From positions 62,001 to 126,000 of the forward strand of contig CAYLXK010000003.1 of NCBI GenBank assembly GCA_964387685.1: 64,000 nt of DNA, in the 5' to 3' direction. The notes under the pieces were generated by a model. It worked only from the letters and a program-made list of their open reading frames with translations, searched no databases and was not told the DNA's origin. The position numbers were made by a program, and so were the translations under genes. How positions within the stretch are numbered: position 1 is the first letter of the stretch; each line of letters starts with the position of its first letter. This DNA is from Bryobacter sp964387685 (GTDB lineage: Bacteria > Acidobacteriota > Terriglobia > Bryobacterales > Bryobacteraceae). Positions 8,447-17,421 of this stretch are shown here, in pieces.

Positions 8447-11080
8447 ATGAAAATCGGTATCGATCTGGGCACCACGAATTCGGCGCTGGCGTGGGTGGAT
8501 CCGGCGGAGGCGGCCGAAGCCGATTTCACTCCCATCCATGTCCTGGAGATCCCCCAATTCGTCGCGCCGGGCCGCCAGGAGGCCAGACGCACACTCCCTA
8601 GTTTCCTCTATCTGGACCCCGCGATTCCGAACGGCGAATACGTGGGCGTCTACGCGCGAGAGCAGGGCGCCCTGGTTCCGACCAAAAGCGTCTACGCGGC
8701 CAAGAGCTGGCTTTCGAACGAAGAGGTAGACCGGCGGGCCAAGATTCTGCCCTGGGACGCCCAGGAGTCCGGACGGCTTTATTCGCCGGTGGAGGCGTCG
8801 GCGAAGTACTTGAGCCAGATGGCGCTGGCTTGGCGGGAGCGGATGGGCTCGCCCATCGGCGAGCACGATATCGTGCTCACGGTGCCAGCCAGCTTCGACG
8901 AGGAAGCGCGGGAGCTGACCGTGGAGGCCGCCCGCAGCGCGGGCCTAGAAAAGCTCACGTTGATCGAAGAGCCGGCGGCGGCTTTTTATTCCTGGATTGC
9001 CCGCCACCTGAGCCAATCGCAAAAAAGCCTCACCGACAACATGACCGTCTTGATCGTCGACGTCGGCGGCGGCACCAGCGACTTCACTTCGATCCGGATA
9101 AACCGCACGGGCGACCATGTGCAGTTCACGCGGACCAGCGTTGGCAAGCACCTGCTGCTGGGCGGCGACAATTTAGACCTTACGCTCAGTTGGCTGGTGG
9201 AGACCAAGCTCAATACGCAACTCAGCCTGCGGCAAAGAAGCGCGCTGCGCCGGCAGTGCGCGGCTGCCAAGGAAAAGCTGCTGGCCTCCGATGGGCCCGA
9301 AGCCGTCGAGATCACCGTGCTGGGCGCGGGCAGTTCTCTCATCGGCGGCACGATGCGCACGGAGATTACCCGGCAGGAAGCCCAAGAACTGGCCCTCGAC
9401 GGGTTCCTGCCTCTGACGGAGCTGGGCGAGCGGCCCAATGTGGATCGAAAGAGCGCCTTCCGGGAGTTGGGGCTGCCTTATGTCAGCGACCCGGCAGTGA
9501 CCAAGCACTTGGCGCAGTTTCTTGAGGAATCCCAAGCGGGCGCGCCGGACGCCATTCTATTCAATGGCGGCTTTTTCATCCCCGATGTTCTACGAAACCG
9601 CGTGGCCGAAGCCGTGGAACGCTGGTACGGCAAGAAGCCCCTGATTTTTGAGAACCAGGATCTAGACCTGGCCGTTGCCCAAGGCGCGGCCTATTATGCC
9701 CATGTGCGAGGCGGCGGCCAAGGCATTCTCGTGCGCGGCGGGCTTCCGCGGGCCTATTACATCGCGACGGGGGCCGATTCCTGCCTGTGCCTGGTACCGC
9801 GTGGGAGCGAAGAAGGCTCCACGATCGAACTCGAAGTGCCGGGACTACAGTTACTGGCCAACAAGCCGGTGGCCTTTCAGCTCTACAGTTCGCTTACGCG
9901 CACGGACGATCTGGCAGGCCAGTCCGTTGCCGTGGAAGAAGGCTTTCATAAACATGCCGAGCTCCAGGCCGTCATTCGCTTTGGCAACCCGAACCTGGAG
10001 CGCAATGTGCCAATCCGTCTGCGTGCGCATTTGACGGAGGTGGGGACGCTTGAAATCTTTGCGGACTCCAAGGCCAGCGAACACTCCTGGCGGCTGCAAT
10101 TTGAGCTACGGCGCCAGAGTGCCCGGGCGCAAGTAGCTCGTCCTGCGGCGACCGTCAAGGCCGAGGCGCTCGAGGCGGCGCTGCAACTGGTGCGGCAGAC
10201 GTTTCGCGACGGCTTCGCGATCGAGCCCGCCGAGCTTCCGCAGAAACTGGAGCAGACGCTTTCCCTGGGCCGCAGTTCCTGGCCGCTTTCGGCCATCCGG
10301 AAGCTGGCCGATGTGTTTCTGGAATGTGCCGAGGGCCGCAAACGCTCCGCCGCGCATGAGTTGCGCTGGCTCAATCTGTGCGGGCTATGCCTTAGGCCGG
10401 GCTTTGGCGCGCCGGGCGACGAACTGCGCATCGAGCAGGCGCGGCGGGTTTTCGCTGGCGGCCTCTGTTTCGCCAATCAGATGCAGAACGAGATTGACTG
10501 GTGGATCTTCTCCGGCCGGGTATCGGGTGGCTTGAACCGGAACCAGCAGCAGGATGTTTACCAGCGCCTCTCCAGCTTTTTGATTCCCAAAGGCGCGAAG
10601 CAGAAGCGGCTGAATGCGAGCCTGGAAAGGGAAATGTGGCGTTGCGCCAGTTCCCTCGAATTGCTGCCGGTGGGTACGAAGACCGAACTGGGCAATGCAT
10701 TGTTGAAGCGCATTCGAGCCAAGCAATTCACGGCCAGCGATTTCTGGTGCCTAGGACGCCTAGGCGCCAGGAAGCTCTTCTACGGTCCGAACAACCTGGT
10801 GGTGCCGGCCGCAACCGTCACGCGCTGGATTGACGGATTGTTGAACCTGCCCGAGGCGGCGGAGGCCGTGGCGGCCATGGCAAGGTCGACGGGCGATGTC
10901 GCCCGCGACGTGCCGCCCGCAACCCTGGCGCTCATCGAACGCGCATGGGCCGGTCATCCCAAGCGCGCGGCGCTGCAGGCTATGCTTGACGGCGAGGCGC
11001 AAGAGGATCTGGGCGCGCTGGGGCGGGTATTCGGCGAAGAGTTGCCGAGCGGGCTATCGATACGGGCGCAAGAAGAATGA
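8447..11080 (+). CDS. Hsp70 family protein with C-terminal DUF3731-type domain
   Basis: This is an 877-aa second Hsp70 with ATPase motifs GIDLGTTNSALAW (4-16), VPASFDEEARELT, EEPAAAFYSW, VDVGGGTSDF and FNGGFFIPDVL. A beta-rich region follows to about 560. The last about 300 residues are helical and Trp/Leu-rich (RHELRWLNLCGLCLRPGFG region), which matches the DUF3731 extension of this Hsp70 class. It starts 5 nt after the first Hsp70 and overlaps thiL by 4 nt (ATGA). The two Hsp70s have similar ATPase domains, so they may be duplicates that now act as a pair. The client is unknown. Confidence 0.9.
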   Translation: MKIGIDLGTTNSALAWVDPAEAAEADFTPIHVLEIPQFVAPGRQEARRTLPSFLYLDPAIPNGEYVGVYAREQGALVPTKSVYAAKSWLSNEEVDRRAKILPWDAQESGRLYSPVEASAKYLSQMALAWRERMGSPIGEHDIVLTVPASFDEEARELTVEAARSAGLEKLTLIEEPAAAFYSWIARHLSQSQKSLTDNMTVLIVDVGGGTSDFTSIRINRTGDHVQFTRTSVGKHLLLGGDNLDLTLSWLVETKLNTQLSLRQRSALRRQCAAAKEKLLASDGPEAVEITVLGAGSSLIGGTMRTEITRQEAQELALDGFLPLTELGERPNVDRKSAFRELGLPYVSDPAVTKHLAQFLEESQAGAPDAILFNGGFFIPDVLRNRVAEAVERWYGKKPLIFENQDLDLAVAQGAAYYAHVRGGGQGILVRGGLPRAYYIATGADSCLCLVPRGSEEGSTIELEVPGLQLLANKPVAFQLYSSLTRTDDLAGQSVAVEEGFHKHAELQAVIRFGNPNLERNVPIRLRAHLTEVGTLEIFADSKASEHSWRLQFELRRQSARAQVARPAATVKAEALEAALQLVRQTFRDGFAIEPAELPQKLEQTLSLGRSSWPLSAIRKLADVFLECAEGRKRSAAHELRWLNLCGLCLRPGFGAPGDELRIEQARRVFAGGLCFANQMQNEIDWWIFSGRVSGGLNRNQQQDVYQRLSSFLIPKGAKQKRLNASLEREMWRCASSLELLPVGTKTELGNALLKRIRAKQFTASDFWCLGRLGARKLFYGPNNLVVPAATVTRWIDGLLNLPEAAEAVAAMARSTGDVARDVPPATLALIERAWAGHPKRAALQAMLDGEAQEDLGALGRVFGEELPSGLSIRAQEE

Positions 11081-11865
11081 CCGAGCGCGCATTGATCGCT
11101 TGGATTCAGCAACGGGCGCCGCAATTTGGGAAGCGGGTCCGGGTGGGGATTGGCGACGATTGCGCGGTCTATACGCCGGCGCAGGGCTACGAGCTGGTCT
11201 TCACGACCGATTTCACGATCGAGGACCGGCACTTTAGGTGGGGCGAGTATCGTCCGGCGGAAGCGGGCTGGAAGGCGCTGGCCCGCGCGCTTTCCGACAT
11301 TGCCGCCATGGGGGCGCAGGCTGAGTTTGCCTTGGTGAGCCTGGCGTCCAAGCCAGAGTGGATAAAGGGCTTCATGGGCGGCTTGTTTCGGTGCGCTAAA
11401 GAGTACGGAGTAAGCATTGCGGGGGGCGATCTGACGGAGTCTCCAAGATTGGTTTGCGATATCACGGTGGCGGGAAGGGTGAAGGCCGGAAAAGCCGTCT
11501 TGCGGAGCGGGGCCAAGCCGGGGGATCACATTTACGTGAGCGGCAGCATGGGGCGCTGGAAAAAGAAGCCAGTGCCGCGCTTGGATCTGGCACCGATCCT
11601 GTCGCGGCACGCCTCGGCCGCCATCGACGTGAGCGACGGCCTGCGCATGGACTTGGACCGCCTGCTCCTGGCTTCTGGATGCGGCGCCGAGCTTGACGGG
11701 CACCCTCCCGTAGACCGCGGGGCGACTCTCGAAGAGGCCTGGACCGAAGGGGAGTCCTACGAGTTGCTGTTCACTAGCGCGAAACAGCTCGATTTCCCGC
11801 GCCTGGGCCACATCGTGAAATCGGGCCAACGGCCGACGCCGGCGGGCTGGGACCCCTTTCGTTAA
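11077..11865 (+). CDS. thiL: Thiamine-monophosphate kinase
   Basis: ThiL phosphorylates thiamine phosphate to the coenzyme thiamine diphosphate. The 262-aa protein has the AIR-synthase fold signatures: GIGDDCAV (24-31), TTDFTIEDRHF (43-53), a helix with ALSDIAAMGA, and GGDLTESP followed by DITVAGRV. It ends in YELLFTS and a GWDPF tail, typical of the family. It is about 50-60 residues shorter than common ThiL, with the deletion in the middle of the second domain (after GSMGRWKKKPVPR), but the nucleotide and metal motifs remain. The start ATG overlaps the Hsp70 stop, so it is the last gene of that transcript or nearly so. Confidence 0.85.
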   Translation: MTERALIAWIQQRAPQFGKRVRVGIGDDCAVYTPAQGYELVFTTDFTIEDRHFRWGEYRPAEAGWKALARALSDIAAMGAQAEFALVSLASKPEWIKGFMGGLFRCAKEYGVSIAGGDLTESPRLVCDITVAGRVKAGKAVLRSGAKPGDHIYVSGSMGRWKKKPVPRLDLAPILSRHASAAIDVSDGLRMDLDRLLLASGCGAELDGHPPVDRGATLEEAWTEGESYELLFTSAKQLDFPRLGHIVKSGQRPTPAGWDPFR

Positions 11866-11877
11866 GCTGGTTCGATT

Positions 11878-12780
11878 ATGAACGTATCGAAGACGCCGTA
11901 CGGCGGCTGGCCGAACTGTTACCGCATCGGCAATGGAACCATGGAATTGATCCTGACCTCCGACGTGGGTCCGCGCATCATTCGCTGTGGCTTCGCAGGG
12001 GGGCAGAACCTGTTCAAGGAATTTTCCGAGCAGATGGGGCAGTCCGGCGAAAGCAGTTGGCAGATTCGGGGCGGGCACCGGCTGTGGATTGGGCCTGAGG
12101 ACGCGAAGTACACCTATGGGCTGGACAACGCTCCCGTCCAAGTAGAGGTTCAGGGAGACGCGGTAGTGGCGACGCAGGCGGTGGAGCCGGAGACCGGTAT
12201 TGAGAAGTCCGTCGAGATCCGGCTTGCGACGACGGGTGGCGCGGCGACCTTGATTCACCGCTTCACCAACCGCAATTTATTGCCAGTGGAATTTGCTCCC
12301 TGGGCGCCGACCGTGATGGCGCAAGGCGGCGTAGGGATCACCGGCTACCCGCCGCGCGGGACGCATCCGGAGATGCTCTCGCCTACCAATCCCTTGGTGA
12401 TGTGGGCCTATACCGATTGGAGCGACGCGCGGTGGATTTTCCTGAAGAAGTATCTGGGCTTGCGGCAGGACCCGCAAGCGAGATCACCTCAGAAAACGGG
12501 TCTCTTCAACCCGAAGACCTTTGGTGCGTACCTGCTAAACGGAGAACTGTTTCTGAAGCGCTATCAAGCGGATCCGGATAAGACTTATCCCGAGTATTCG
12601 TGTTCGTTCCAGACCTTCACGAATGCGGATTTTTTGGAGCTGGAAACCTTCGGGCCCATGACGAGGCTGCGGTCAGGAGAGACGGCCGAACTGATCGAGG
12701 AGTGGAGCTTGCACCGCGAGGTGCGGATCGAGTCCTGGACAGACGAAGCAGTGGACCGCGTGCTACTGCCCCTGCTTTAG
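11878..12780 (+). CDS. Aldose-epimerase-like protein (DUF4380-type)
   Basis: The 300-aa protein reads as a galactose-mutarotase-like beta-sandwich: it opens with GWPNCYRIGNGTMELILTSD and GPRIIRCGF, then GGHRLWIGPED (about 63-73), EVGI-type strands, and a Trp/Pro-rich middle. These features match proteins annotated DUF4380, whose function is not known but whose fold binds sugars. There is no signal peptide. It follows thiL by 12 nt. The stop codon overlaps the convergent deoC stop by 4 nt. A role in sugar conversion together with the neighbouring deoC and enolase-superfamily enzyme is possible but not shown. Confidence 0.75.
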   Translation: MNVSKTPYGGWPNCYRIGNGTMELILTSDVGPRIIRCGFAGGQNLFKEFSEQMGQSGESSWQIRGGHRLWIGPEDAKYTYGLDNAPVQVEVQGDAVVATQAVEPETGIEKSVEIRLATTGGAATLIHRFTNRNLLPVEFAPWAPTVMAQGGVGITGYPPRGTHPEMLSPTNPLVMWAYTDWSDARWIFLKKYLGLRQDPQARSPQKTGLFNPKTFGAYLLNGELFLKRYQADPDKTYPEYSCSFQTFTNADFLELETFGPMTRLRSGETAELIEEWSLHREVRIESWTDEAVDRVLLPLL

Positions 12781-13499
12781 TAGCCCGCAACAGCGACGGC
12801 GTCCACTTGAATGGGCTCCAGCCCCGCCTGCGCGCGGAAGGCATCGAGGATCTTGGCAGTGGCGGTGGCGCCCACGCGGCTGACGCCAATTTCACGCACC
12901 CGCAATAAGGCATCGAGGTCGCGAATGCCGCCGGCCGCCTTCACTTGAATGGCGGGCCCGGCATGGCGGCGCATGAGGCGAAGATCGTCGTCGGTAGATC
13001 CGCTGGTGCCGTAGCCGGTGGAAGTCTTCACCCAGTCGGCGCCGATTTCGGTGCAGATTTCGCAGAGGCGGATCTTTTGCTCGTCGTTGAGATAGCAGTT
13101 CTCAAAGATGACTTTGACCTTTTGCCCGGCGGAGTGGGTGGTTTCTACGACCGCGCGAATGTCGTCCTGAACGTAAGTCCAATCCCCGCTCAACACCTTC
13201 GAGATGTTGACGACCATATCGAGCTCCTGGCCGCCATCGGCGAGGGCTTGCTTGGCTTCGAGAACCTTAATGGCGGTGGTGTGGCCGCCGTGTGGGAAGC
13301 CGATGGTGGTGCTGGCCTGGACGGTAGAGCCGGCGAGGGCCTCTGCGCAAGCCTTGAGGGCATAGGGCATGATGCAGACGCTGGCGGCGTTGTAGGCCAG
13401 GGCAAGTTGAATTCCCTGGCGAAGAACGTCGCCGGTGAGCGTGGGATTCAGCAGCGAGTGATCGATCATTTTCGAGAGGTCGGTGTACACGAGAGACAT
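12777..13499 (-). CDS. deoC: Deoxyribose-phosphate aldolase
   Basis: DeoC splits 2-deoxyribose-5-phosphate to glyceraldehyde-3-phosphate and acetaldehyde in nucleoside catabolism. The 240-aa TIM-barrel protein has the Schiff-base lysine in WVKTSTGYG (K158), the upstream ELDMVVNIS strand with the catalytic Asp, and VKVIFENCYL. Start is the ATG at 13499 (MSLVYTDLSKMIDHS); a longer frame upstream would overlap the divergent gene's leader. No other deo genes are adjacent. Confidence 0.93.
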   Translation of the reverse strand: MSLVYTDLSKMIDHSLLNPTLTGDVLRQGIQLALAYNAASVCIMPYALKACAEALAGSTVQASTTIGFPHGGHTTAIKVLEAKQALADGGQELDMVVNISKVLSGDWTYVQDDIRAVVETTHSAGQKVKVIFENCYLNDEQKIRLCEICTEIGADWVKTSTGYGTSGSTDDDLRLMRRHAGPAIQVKAAGGIRDLDALLRVREIGVSRVGATATAKILDAFRAQAGLEPIQVDAVAVAGY

Positions 13500-13566
13500 A
13501 ATTGTGTGGCTTAGCCACTTTAGCAAATTCCGCACGGCGGCCGGATCATACAATCACGGATACACA

Positions 13567-14799
13567 ATGCGAATCGCGCAAGTTGAAGCCCACCTGATGA
13601 GTTATGTGTTTCCAGAGCCTCTGGAGTACCGGTATTACGGGGGACACCGGAAGATATTCAAGCGGGACGCCATGTTGATCAAGGTAAAAACGGATCGCGG
13701 CAGAACGGGCTATGCGCCGGGTATCGGCAGCGAAGGGGCGCAGCGGGCGATTGTCGAAATCATCGAGCCCTGGCTGCGGGGACGGGCAACGGCGGACCCC
13801 GACGCGCTGCGGGTGCAATTCCTAGACGGGCCAGGCCGGGATGCGGCGGTGGCCAAGATCTACTTCACGGTAGAGGTGGCGCTTTACGACTTGGCGGCGC
13901 AGGCGGCGGGCTTGCCGGTCTCAGAGTTGCTGGGGGGGCGCGTTCGCGATCGAATTCTGCTTTACGGCTCCGGGGGAATGTACATGCCGCCCGCGGGATA
14001 TGCAGAGGAGGCGGCGGAGGTGGCGCGGCTTGGCTATCGGGGCTACAAGATGAGGCCGGGTATGGGTCCGGACCAGGATGCCGAGGCGGTGCGCTTGATG
14101 CGAGAGGCCGTCGGGCATGGAGTGGATCTGATGGTGGACGCGCATACCTGGTGGAGGATGGGCGATAAGAGCTACACTCCGGACACGGTAAAGCAACTGG
14201 CGGTCGAATTTGCGGCCCAGAGCGTGTGCTGGTTGGAGGAGCCTCTGCCGCCGAGCGAGCACGAACTGTACCGTGCACTGCATGCGGAAGACATCCTGCC
14301 GCTGGCGGGTGGGGAGCATGAACATGATGAAGCGGGCTTTCTCGACCTGCTGGAAGGACCCTGTGTGGACTATATCCAGGCGGACGTGGTTTGCCAGGGC
14401 GGCTACGCGTGGGGGCGGCGGCTATTTGCGGCCGTGGAGAAGGCGGAATTGCGCTTCGCCTTCCATAGCTGGGGAACCTGGTTGGAGGTGCTGGCTGCGG
14501 CGCACAGCGGGATCTGTTGGCCCTCGCATGTGGTTGAGTGGTTAGAGTATCCGGTTTACCGGCACCACGGCCAAAAGGTACTCTACCCGTGGCCGCTGGC
14601 GGAAGAGATTTTGAAGGAGCCGCTTGAGGTAGTGAACGGTGAATTGGTGGTCCCGCGGCGGCCTGGTCTGGGTATTGCGGTGAACGAGAACGTGATTGAG
14701 AAATATCCTTGGCAGCCGGGGCCGTGGAGCACGTTTTCGGTCGAGTCGCCGGCCAAAACCTTCTCCGTCTACAATGATCACAGTATCGAGTGGGTGTAG
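13567..14799 (+). CDS. Mandelate racemase/muconate lactonizing enzyme family protein
   Basis: This 410-aa protein belongs to the enolase superfamily, which abstracts the alpha-proton of a carboxylate using a Mg2+ site. I see the capping-domain N-terminus (RDAMLIKVKTDRG), the barrel start with GYKMRPGMG, and the three metal-ligand strands: VDAHTWW, WLEEPLPP and GGEHEHDEAGF, then YIQADVVCQGG. These suit acid-sugar dehydratases of the mandelate racemase subgroup, but the substrate cannot be assigned. Start is the ATG at 13567, since the extra upstream residues of the longer frame overlap the deoC start region. Its TAG abuts the next start codon. Confidence 0.88.
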   Translation: MRIAQVEAHLMSYVFPEPLEYRYYGGHRKIFKRDAMLIKVKTDRGRTGYAPGIGSEGAQRAIVEIIEPWLRGRATADPDALRVQFLDGPGRDAAVAKIYFTVEVALYDLAAQAAGLPVSELLGGRVRDRILLYGSGGMYMPPAGYAEEAAEVARLGYRGYKMRPGMGPDQDAEAVRLMREAVGHGVDLMVDAHTWWRMGDKSYTPDTVKQLAVEFAAQSVCWLEEPLPPSEHELYRALHAEDILPLAGGEHEHDEAGFLDLLEGPCVDYIQADVVCQGGYAWGRRLFAAVEKAELRFAFHSWGTWLEVLAAAHSGICWPSHVVEWLEYPVYRHHGQKVLYPWPLAEEILKEPLEVVNGELVVPRRPGLGIAVNENVIEKYPWQPGPWSTFSVESPAKTFSVYNDHSIEWV

Positions 14800-15549
14800 A
14801 TGTACGAGCTGTTATCTAATCCTTTAACGCCGGTGGGCGTGGCCGCGGGGGCGCTGGCGTGCGCGGTGCGAGCGCCATGGTGCGATTGGCTGGCGCCTAG
14901 TGTGCATCGGGGCAGCCCGTATCGAAAGACGCTGGCGCTAACGTTTGACGATGGGCCGAGCGAGTCCACCAAAGAGGTGTTGGATCTCCTGGACCGCTAC
15001 GGAGTGCGAGCCACCTTCTTTATGTGCGGGGCGAACGTGCGACGGTTGCCGGACGTGGCACAAGAGGTGTTTTGCCGGGGTCACGAGATTGGGAACCATA
15101 CCTATAGCCATCGTGCTTTGTATTTGAAGAGTCCGCAGTTCATCGAGAGAGAGATTGGGGTGGCGCAGAAGACCTTCGAGGACTTTCTCTATTTTCGGCC
15201 CAAGTACTTTCGGGCGCCTTACGGCTGCCGGTGGTTCGGCTTGCGGCGCGCCCAGGCGGAGCATGAATTGACGGGAGTGATGTGGACGGTGATTGGCCTG
15301 GATTGGAAGTATCTGGCCGACCAAGTGGCGCGGCGGATCGTAGACCGGGCTCGTCCCGGCGGGATTATTTGCCTGCACGACGGCCGGGGCCTGGTAATCG
15401 ACCCCAACATCCAGAACACGCTGGACGCCCTGGCCTGGGCGATTCCGTTTTTGCAGAAGCAAGGCTACCGATTTGAGACAATCAGCGAGATGTTCAGCCC
15501 GGAACCGTCTCTCGTCGAAAGCACCGAAAATCAGCCGGAGAATCGCTAA
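14800..15549 (+). CDS. Polysaccharide deacetylase family protein (NodB domain)
   Basis: NodB-type enzymes remove acetyl groups from N-acetylated sugars in glycans or glycolipids. The 249-aa protein carries motif 1 TFDDGP (48-53), the metal-binding HTYSH (100-104), RAPYG and the late LHDG motif, so the active site is intact. A hydrophobic stretch at 10-24 may be a weak membrane anchor. The start codon directly follows the previous stop, and the gene overlaps the acyl carrier protein gene by 1 nt. The next two genes handle acyl chains, so a glycolipid substrate is plausible. Confidence 0.88.
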   Translation: MYELLSNPLTPVGVAAGALACAVRAPWCDWLAPSVHRGSPYRKTLALTFDDGPSESTKEVLDLLDRYGVRATFFMCGANVRRLPDVAQEVFCRGHEIGNHTYSHRALYLKSPQFIEREIGVAQKTFEDFLYFRPKYFRAPYGCRWFGLRRAQAEHELTGVMWTVIGLDWKYLADQVARRIVDRARPGGIICLHDGRGLVIDPNIQNTLDALAWAIPFLQKQGYRFETISEMFSPEPSLVESTENQPENR

Positions 15550-15800
15550 TGGAGCCAACTTTGACGGATCGAGTGATCCGCGTAATCCAAGAGACCCAAA
15601 AGTTGCCGGAGGGCAAGATTTTGGCCAACTCCACGTTCGAGGAGCTCGGATTCGACTCTTTGGACGGGATCAATATCCTTTTTGCGCTAGAGAACGAGTT
15701 CGACATCAACATACCGGACGATGCCGCACGGCAGATTAAATCGATTCCCGAGATGGTGGAGGGGATCTCTGGATTGATCGCCGCCCGGGAAAGCGCCTAA
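15549..15800 (+). CDS. Acyl carrier protein
   Basis: An 83-aa acidic four-helix carrier with the phosphopantetheine attachment site in GFDSLDG (Ser37). It is clearly ACP-like, though divergent from the housekeeping AcpP signature (DSLD present, followed by GINILFALENEF). Lying between a NodB deacetylase and a ketosynthase, it is probably a dedicated carrier for a specialised acyl chain rather than the main fatty-acid ACP. Confidence 0.92.
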   Translation: MEPTLTDRVIRVIQETQKLPEGKILANSTFEELGFDSLDGINILFALENEFDINIPDDAARQIKSIPEMVEGISGLIAARESA

Positions 15801-15801
15801 A

Positions 15802-17013
15802 TTGCGGCGCAGGGTCGTCATTACCGGTGTAGGCTGCGTGTCTGCATTCGGGATGGGAGTAGCGCGATTTTGGGAGGCTCTTGCTCAGGGCGAATGTGGC
15901 ATCAAGCCGTTAGAGACGCTGCGGACGGAAGGCTTGAAGATCACGACGGGGGCGGAGTATTCGGATTACGAGGGGAGCCGGCATCTCGATTCGGACAATC
16001 TGCTACTGGGAGACCGTGCGGCACAGTTCGCAGTGCTAGCGGCGCGCGAGGCGGTGCGGGATTCCGGATGGGAGCGGGTGCCCGCAGCCACAGGAATCGT
16101 TACCGGTTGCTGCGTGGGTGGGAAGCAGGCCGAGGACGCAAGCTATTGGGAGGTGTATGGGGAGGGGAAGACGCGGATCCATCCGCTGACAATCCCGCGG
16201 GTGATGGCTAATTCGGGGGCTTCTCTGATCGCGATGGATCAGAAGATCAACGGACCGACGTTCACAGTCTCCACCGCGTGTTCTAGCTCCAATCATGCGA
16301 TCGGGCAAGCCCTATGGATGATTCGGCAGGGGACTGTGGATGTAGCGTTGGCCGGGGGAAACGAATCGCCTTTTGTATTCGGGCTGATCAAGGCGTGGGA
16401 GGCGATGCGCGTCGTTTCACCGGATGTCTGCAGGCCGTTTTCGGTTGAACGTAAAGGAATGAGCCTGGGAGAAGGCGCGGGGATGCTGGTGCTGGAAGAG
16501 CGGGAAGCGGCGATTGCGCGTGGGGCGCGAATCTATGCCGAAGTGGCGGGCTTCGGAATGTCGGCCGATGCGCATCACATCACACAGCCACACCCGGAAG
16601 GCGCGGCGGCGGCAATGCGAATGGCCATTCGGGATGCCGAGGCGCCGATCGAATCCATTGGCTATATCAACGCGCACGGGACGGGAACGCTGGCCAACGA
16701 TCCTTCTGAGGCGAGCGCGATCCAGATGGTTTTCGGTCCGCTGGCAAGGCGGGTAGCCGTGTCATCGACCAAGTCGATGCATGGGCATGCGCTAGGCGCC
16801 GCGGGAGCCCTGGAGGCCATCGCCACGGCGCTGGCCTTGCACCATGGGCTGTTGCCGCCGACGATTCATTACCTGGGCGGGGATCCCGCGTGCGACCTCG
16901 ACGTGGTGGCGAATCGGGCGCGCCGCAGCGAGGTGTCGACTGCACTTTCCAATTCGTTCGCCTTCGGGGGACTTAACGCCGTACTGGTACTGAAAAATTC
17001 TCACTTAGCGTGA
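15802..17013 (+). CDS. Beta-ketoacyl-ACP synthase (FabF-like)
   Basis: This 403-aa thiolase-fold condensing enzyme extends acyl chains by decarboxylative Claisen condensation. The catalytic triad is present: Cys160 in STACSSSNHA, His292 in NAHGTGT and His327 in STKSMHGHALGA. Start is TTG at 15802, 1 nt after the ACP stop. The sequence differs from ordinary FabF in several loops, including an inserted region around EVYGEGKTRIHPLT. With its own ACP it likely forms a small acyl-building unit. No ketoreductase, dehydratase or enoyl reductase is nearby, so the rest of the cycle would come from the primary fatty acid synthase. Confidence 0.92.
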   Translation: MRRRVVITGVGCVSAFGMGVARFWEALAQGECGIKPLETLRTEGLKITTGAEYSDYEGSRHLDSDNLLLGDRAAQFAVLAAREAVRDSGWERVPAATGIVTGCCVGGKQAEDASYWEVYGEGKTRIHPLTIPRVMANSGASLIAMDQKINGPTFTVSTACSSSNHAIGQALWMIRQGTVDVALAGGNESPFVFGLIKAWEAMRVVSPDVCRPFSVERKGMSLGEGAGMLVLEEREAAIARGARIYAEVAGFGMSADAHHITQPHPEGAAAAMRMAIRDAEAPIESIGYINAHGTGTLANDPSEASAIQMVFGPLARRVAVSSTKSMHGHALGAAGALEAIATALALHHGLLPPTIHYLGGDPACDLDVVANRARRSEVSTALSNSFAFGGLNAVLVLKNSHLA

Positions 17014-17036
17014 CCTTTTGGGTGAGATTTTTTCGC

Positions 17037-17417
17037 ATGCAGAGTATGCACCCTCACGTCGAAATGGTTCTCGATTCCTATTTGGCGTACTCAAAGGGCC
17101 ATCTGGAGGATGCCCTTTCCGTATTGGACCGCGAAGTGGAAATCGAGGCCGACGACAGTACGACGGCCCAGCGCTCTTTCCGAGGACATCGGGCGCGCGC
17201 ATTTTTCCGCCGGCTCCAGAGCGTCACCAGCGCGAGCGTGGAGCCGGAGAGCTGTGAGGCATTAGGAGACGAAGTGGTTGTCCGGGGCCGCTTCCGCGGC
17301 CGGGTAAGGAACACGGGAAGGCAGTTTGACGTCGCCGTTACGCACGTTTGGACGATCCGGGACGGGCGCGCGCGACGCATTGCCGTTTATACCGGCAAAG
17401 CGAAGCCGCGCGCGTAA
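17037..17417 (+). CDS. NTF2/SnoaL-like protein
   Basis: The roughly 126-aa protein has the cone-shaped NTF2-like pattern: an N-terminal helix (VEMVLDSYLAYSKGHLEDAL), FRGHRARAFFRRL, then strands ending in FDVAVTHVWTIRDGRARRIAVY. Members act as small enzymes (cyclases, isomerases, dehydratases) or ligand binders. I use the ATG at 17037, with GGTGAG about 11 nt upstream. A GTG at 17010 overlapping the ketosynthase stop and an ATG at 17046 are alternatives. It follows the ketosynthase on the same strand, so it may modify the product of the acyl cluster. Confidence 0.75.
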   Translation: MQSMHPHVEMVLDSYLAYSKGHLEDALSVLDREVEIEADDSTTAQRSFRGHRARAFFRRLQSVTSASVEPESCEALGDEVVVRGRFRGRVRNTGRQFDVAVTHVWTIRDGRARRIAVYTGKAKPRA

Positions 17418-17421
17418 GGAG

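Noticed and set aside
10954..12258. 434-codon open frame antisense to thiL and the DUF4380-like gene
   Set aside because: The opposite strand has clear families in all parts; the antisense product is Arg/Pro-rich without motifs.
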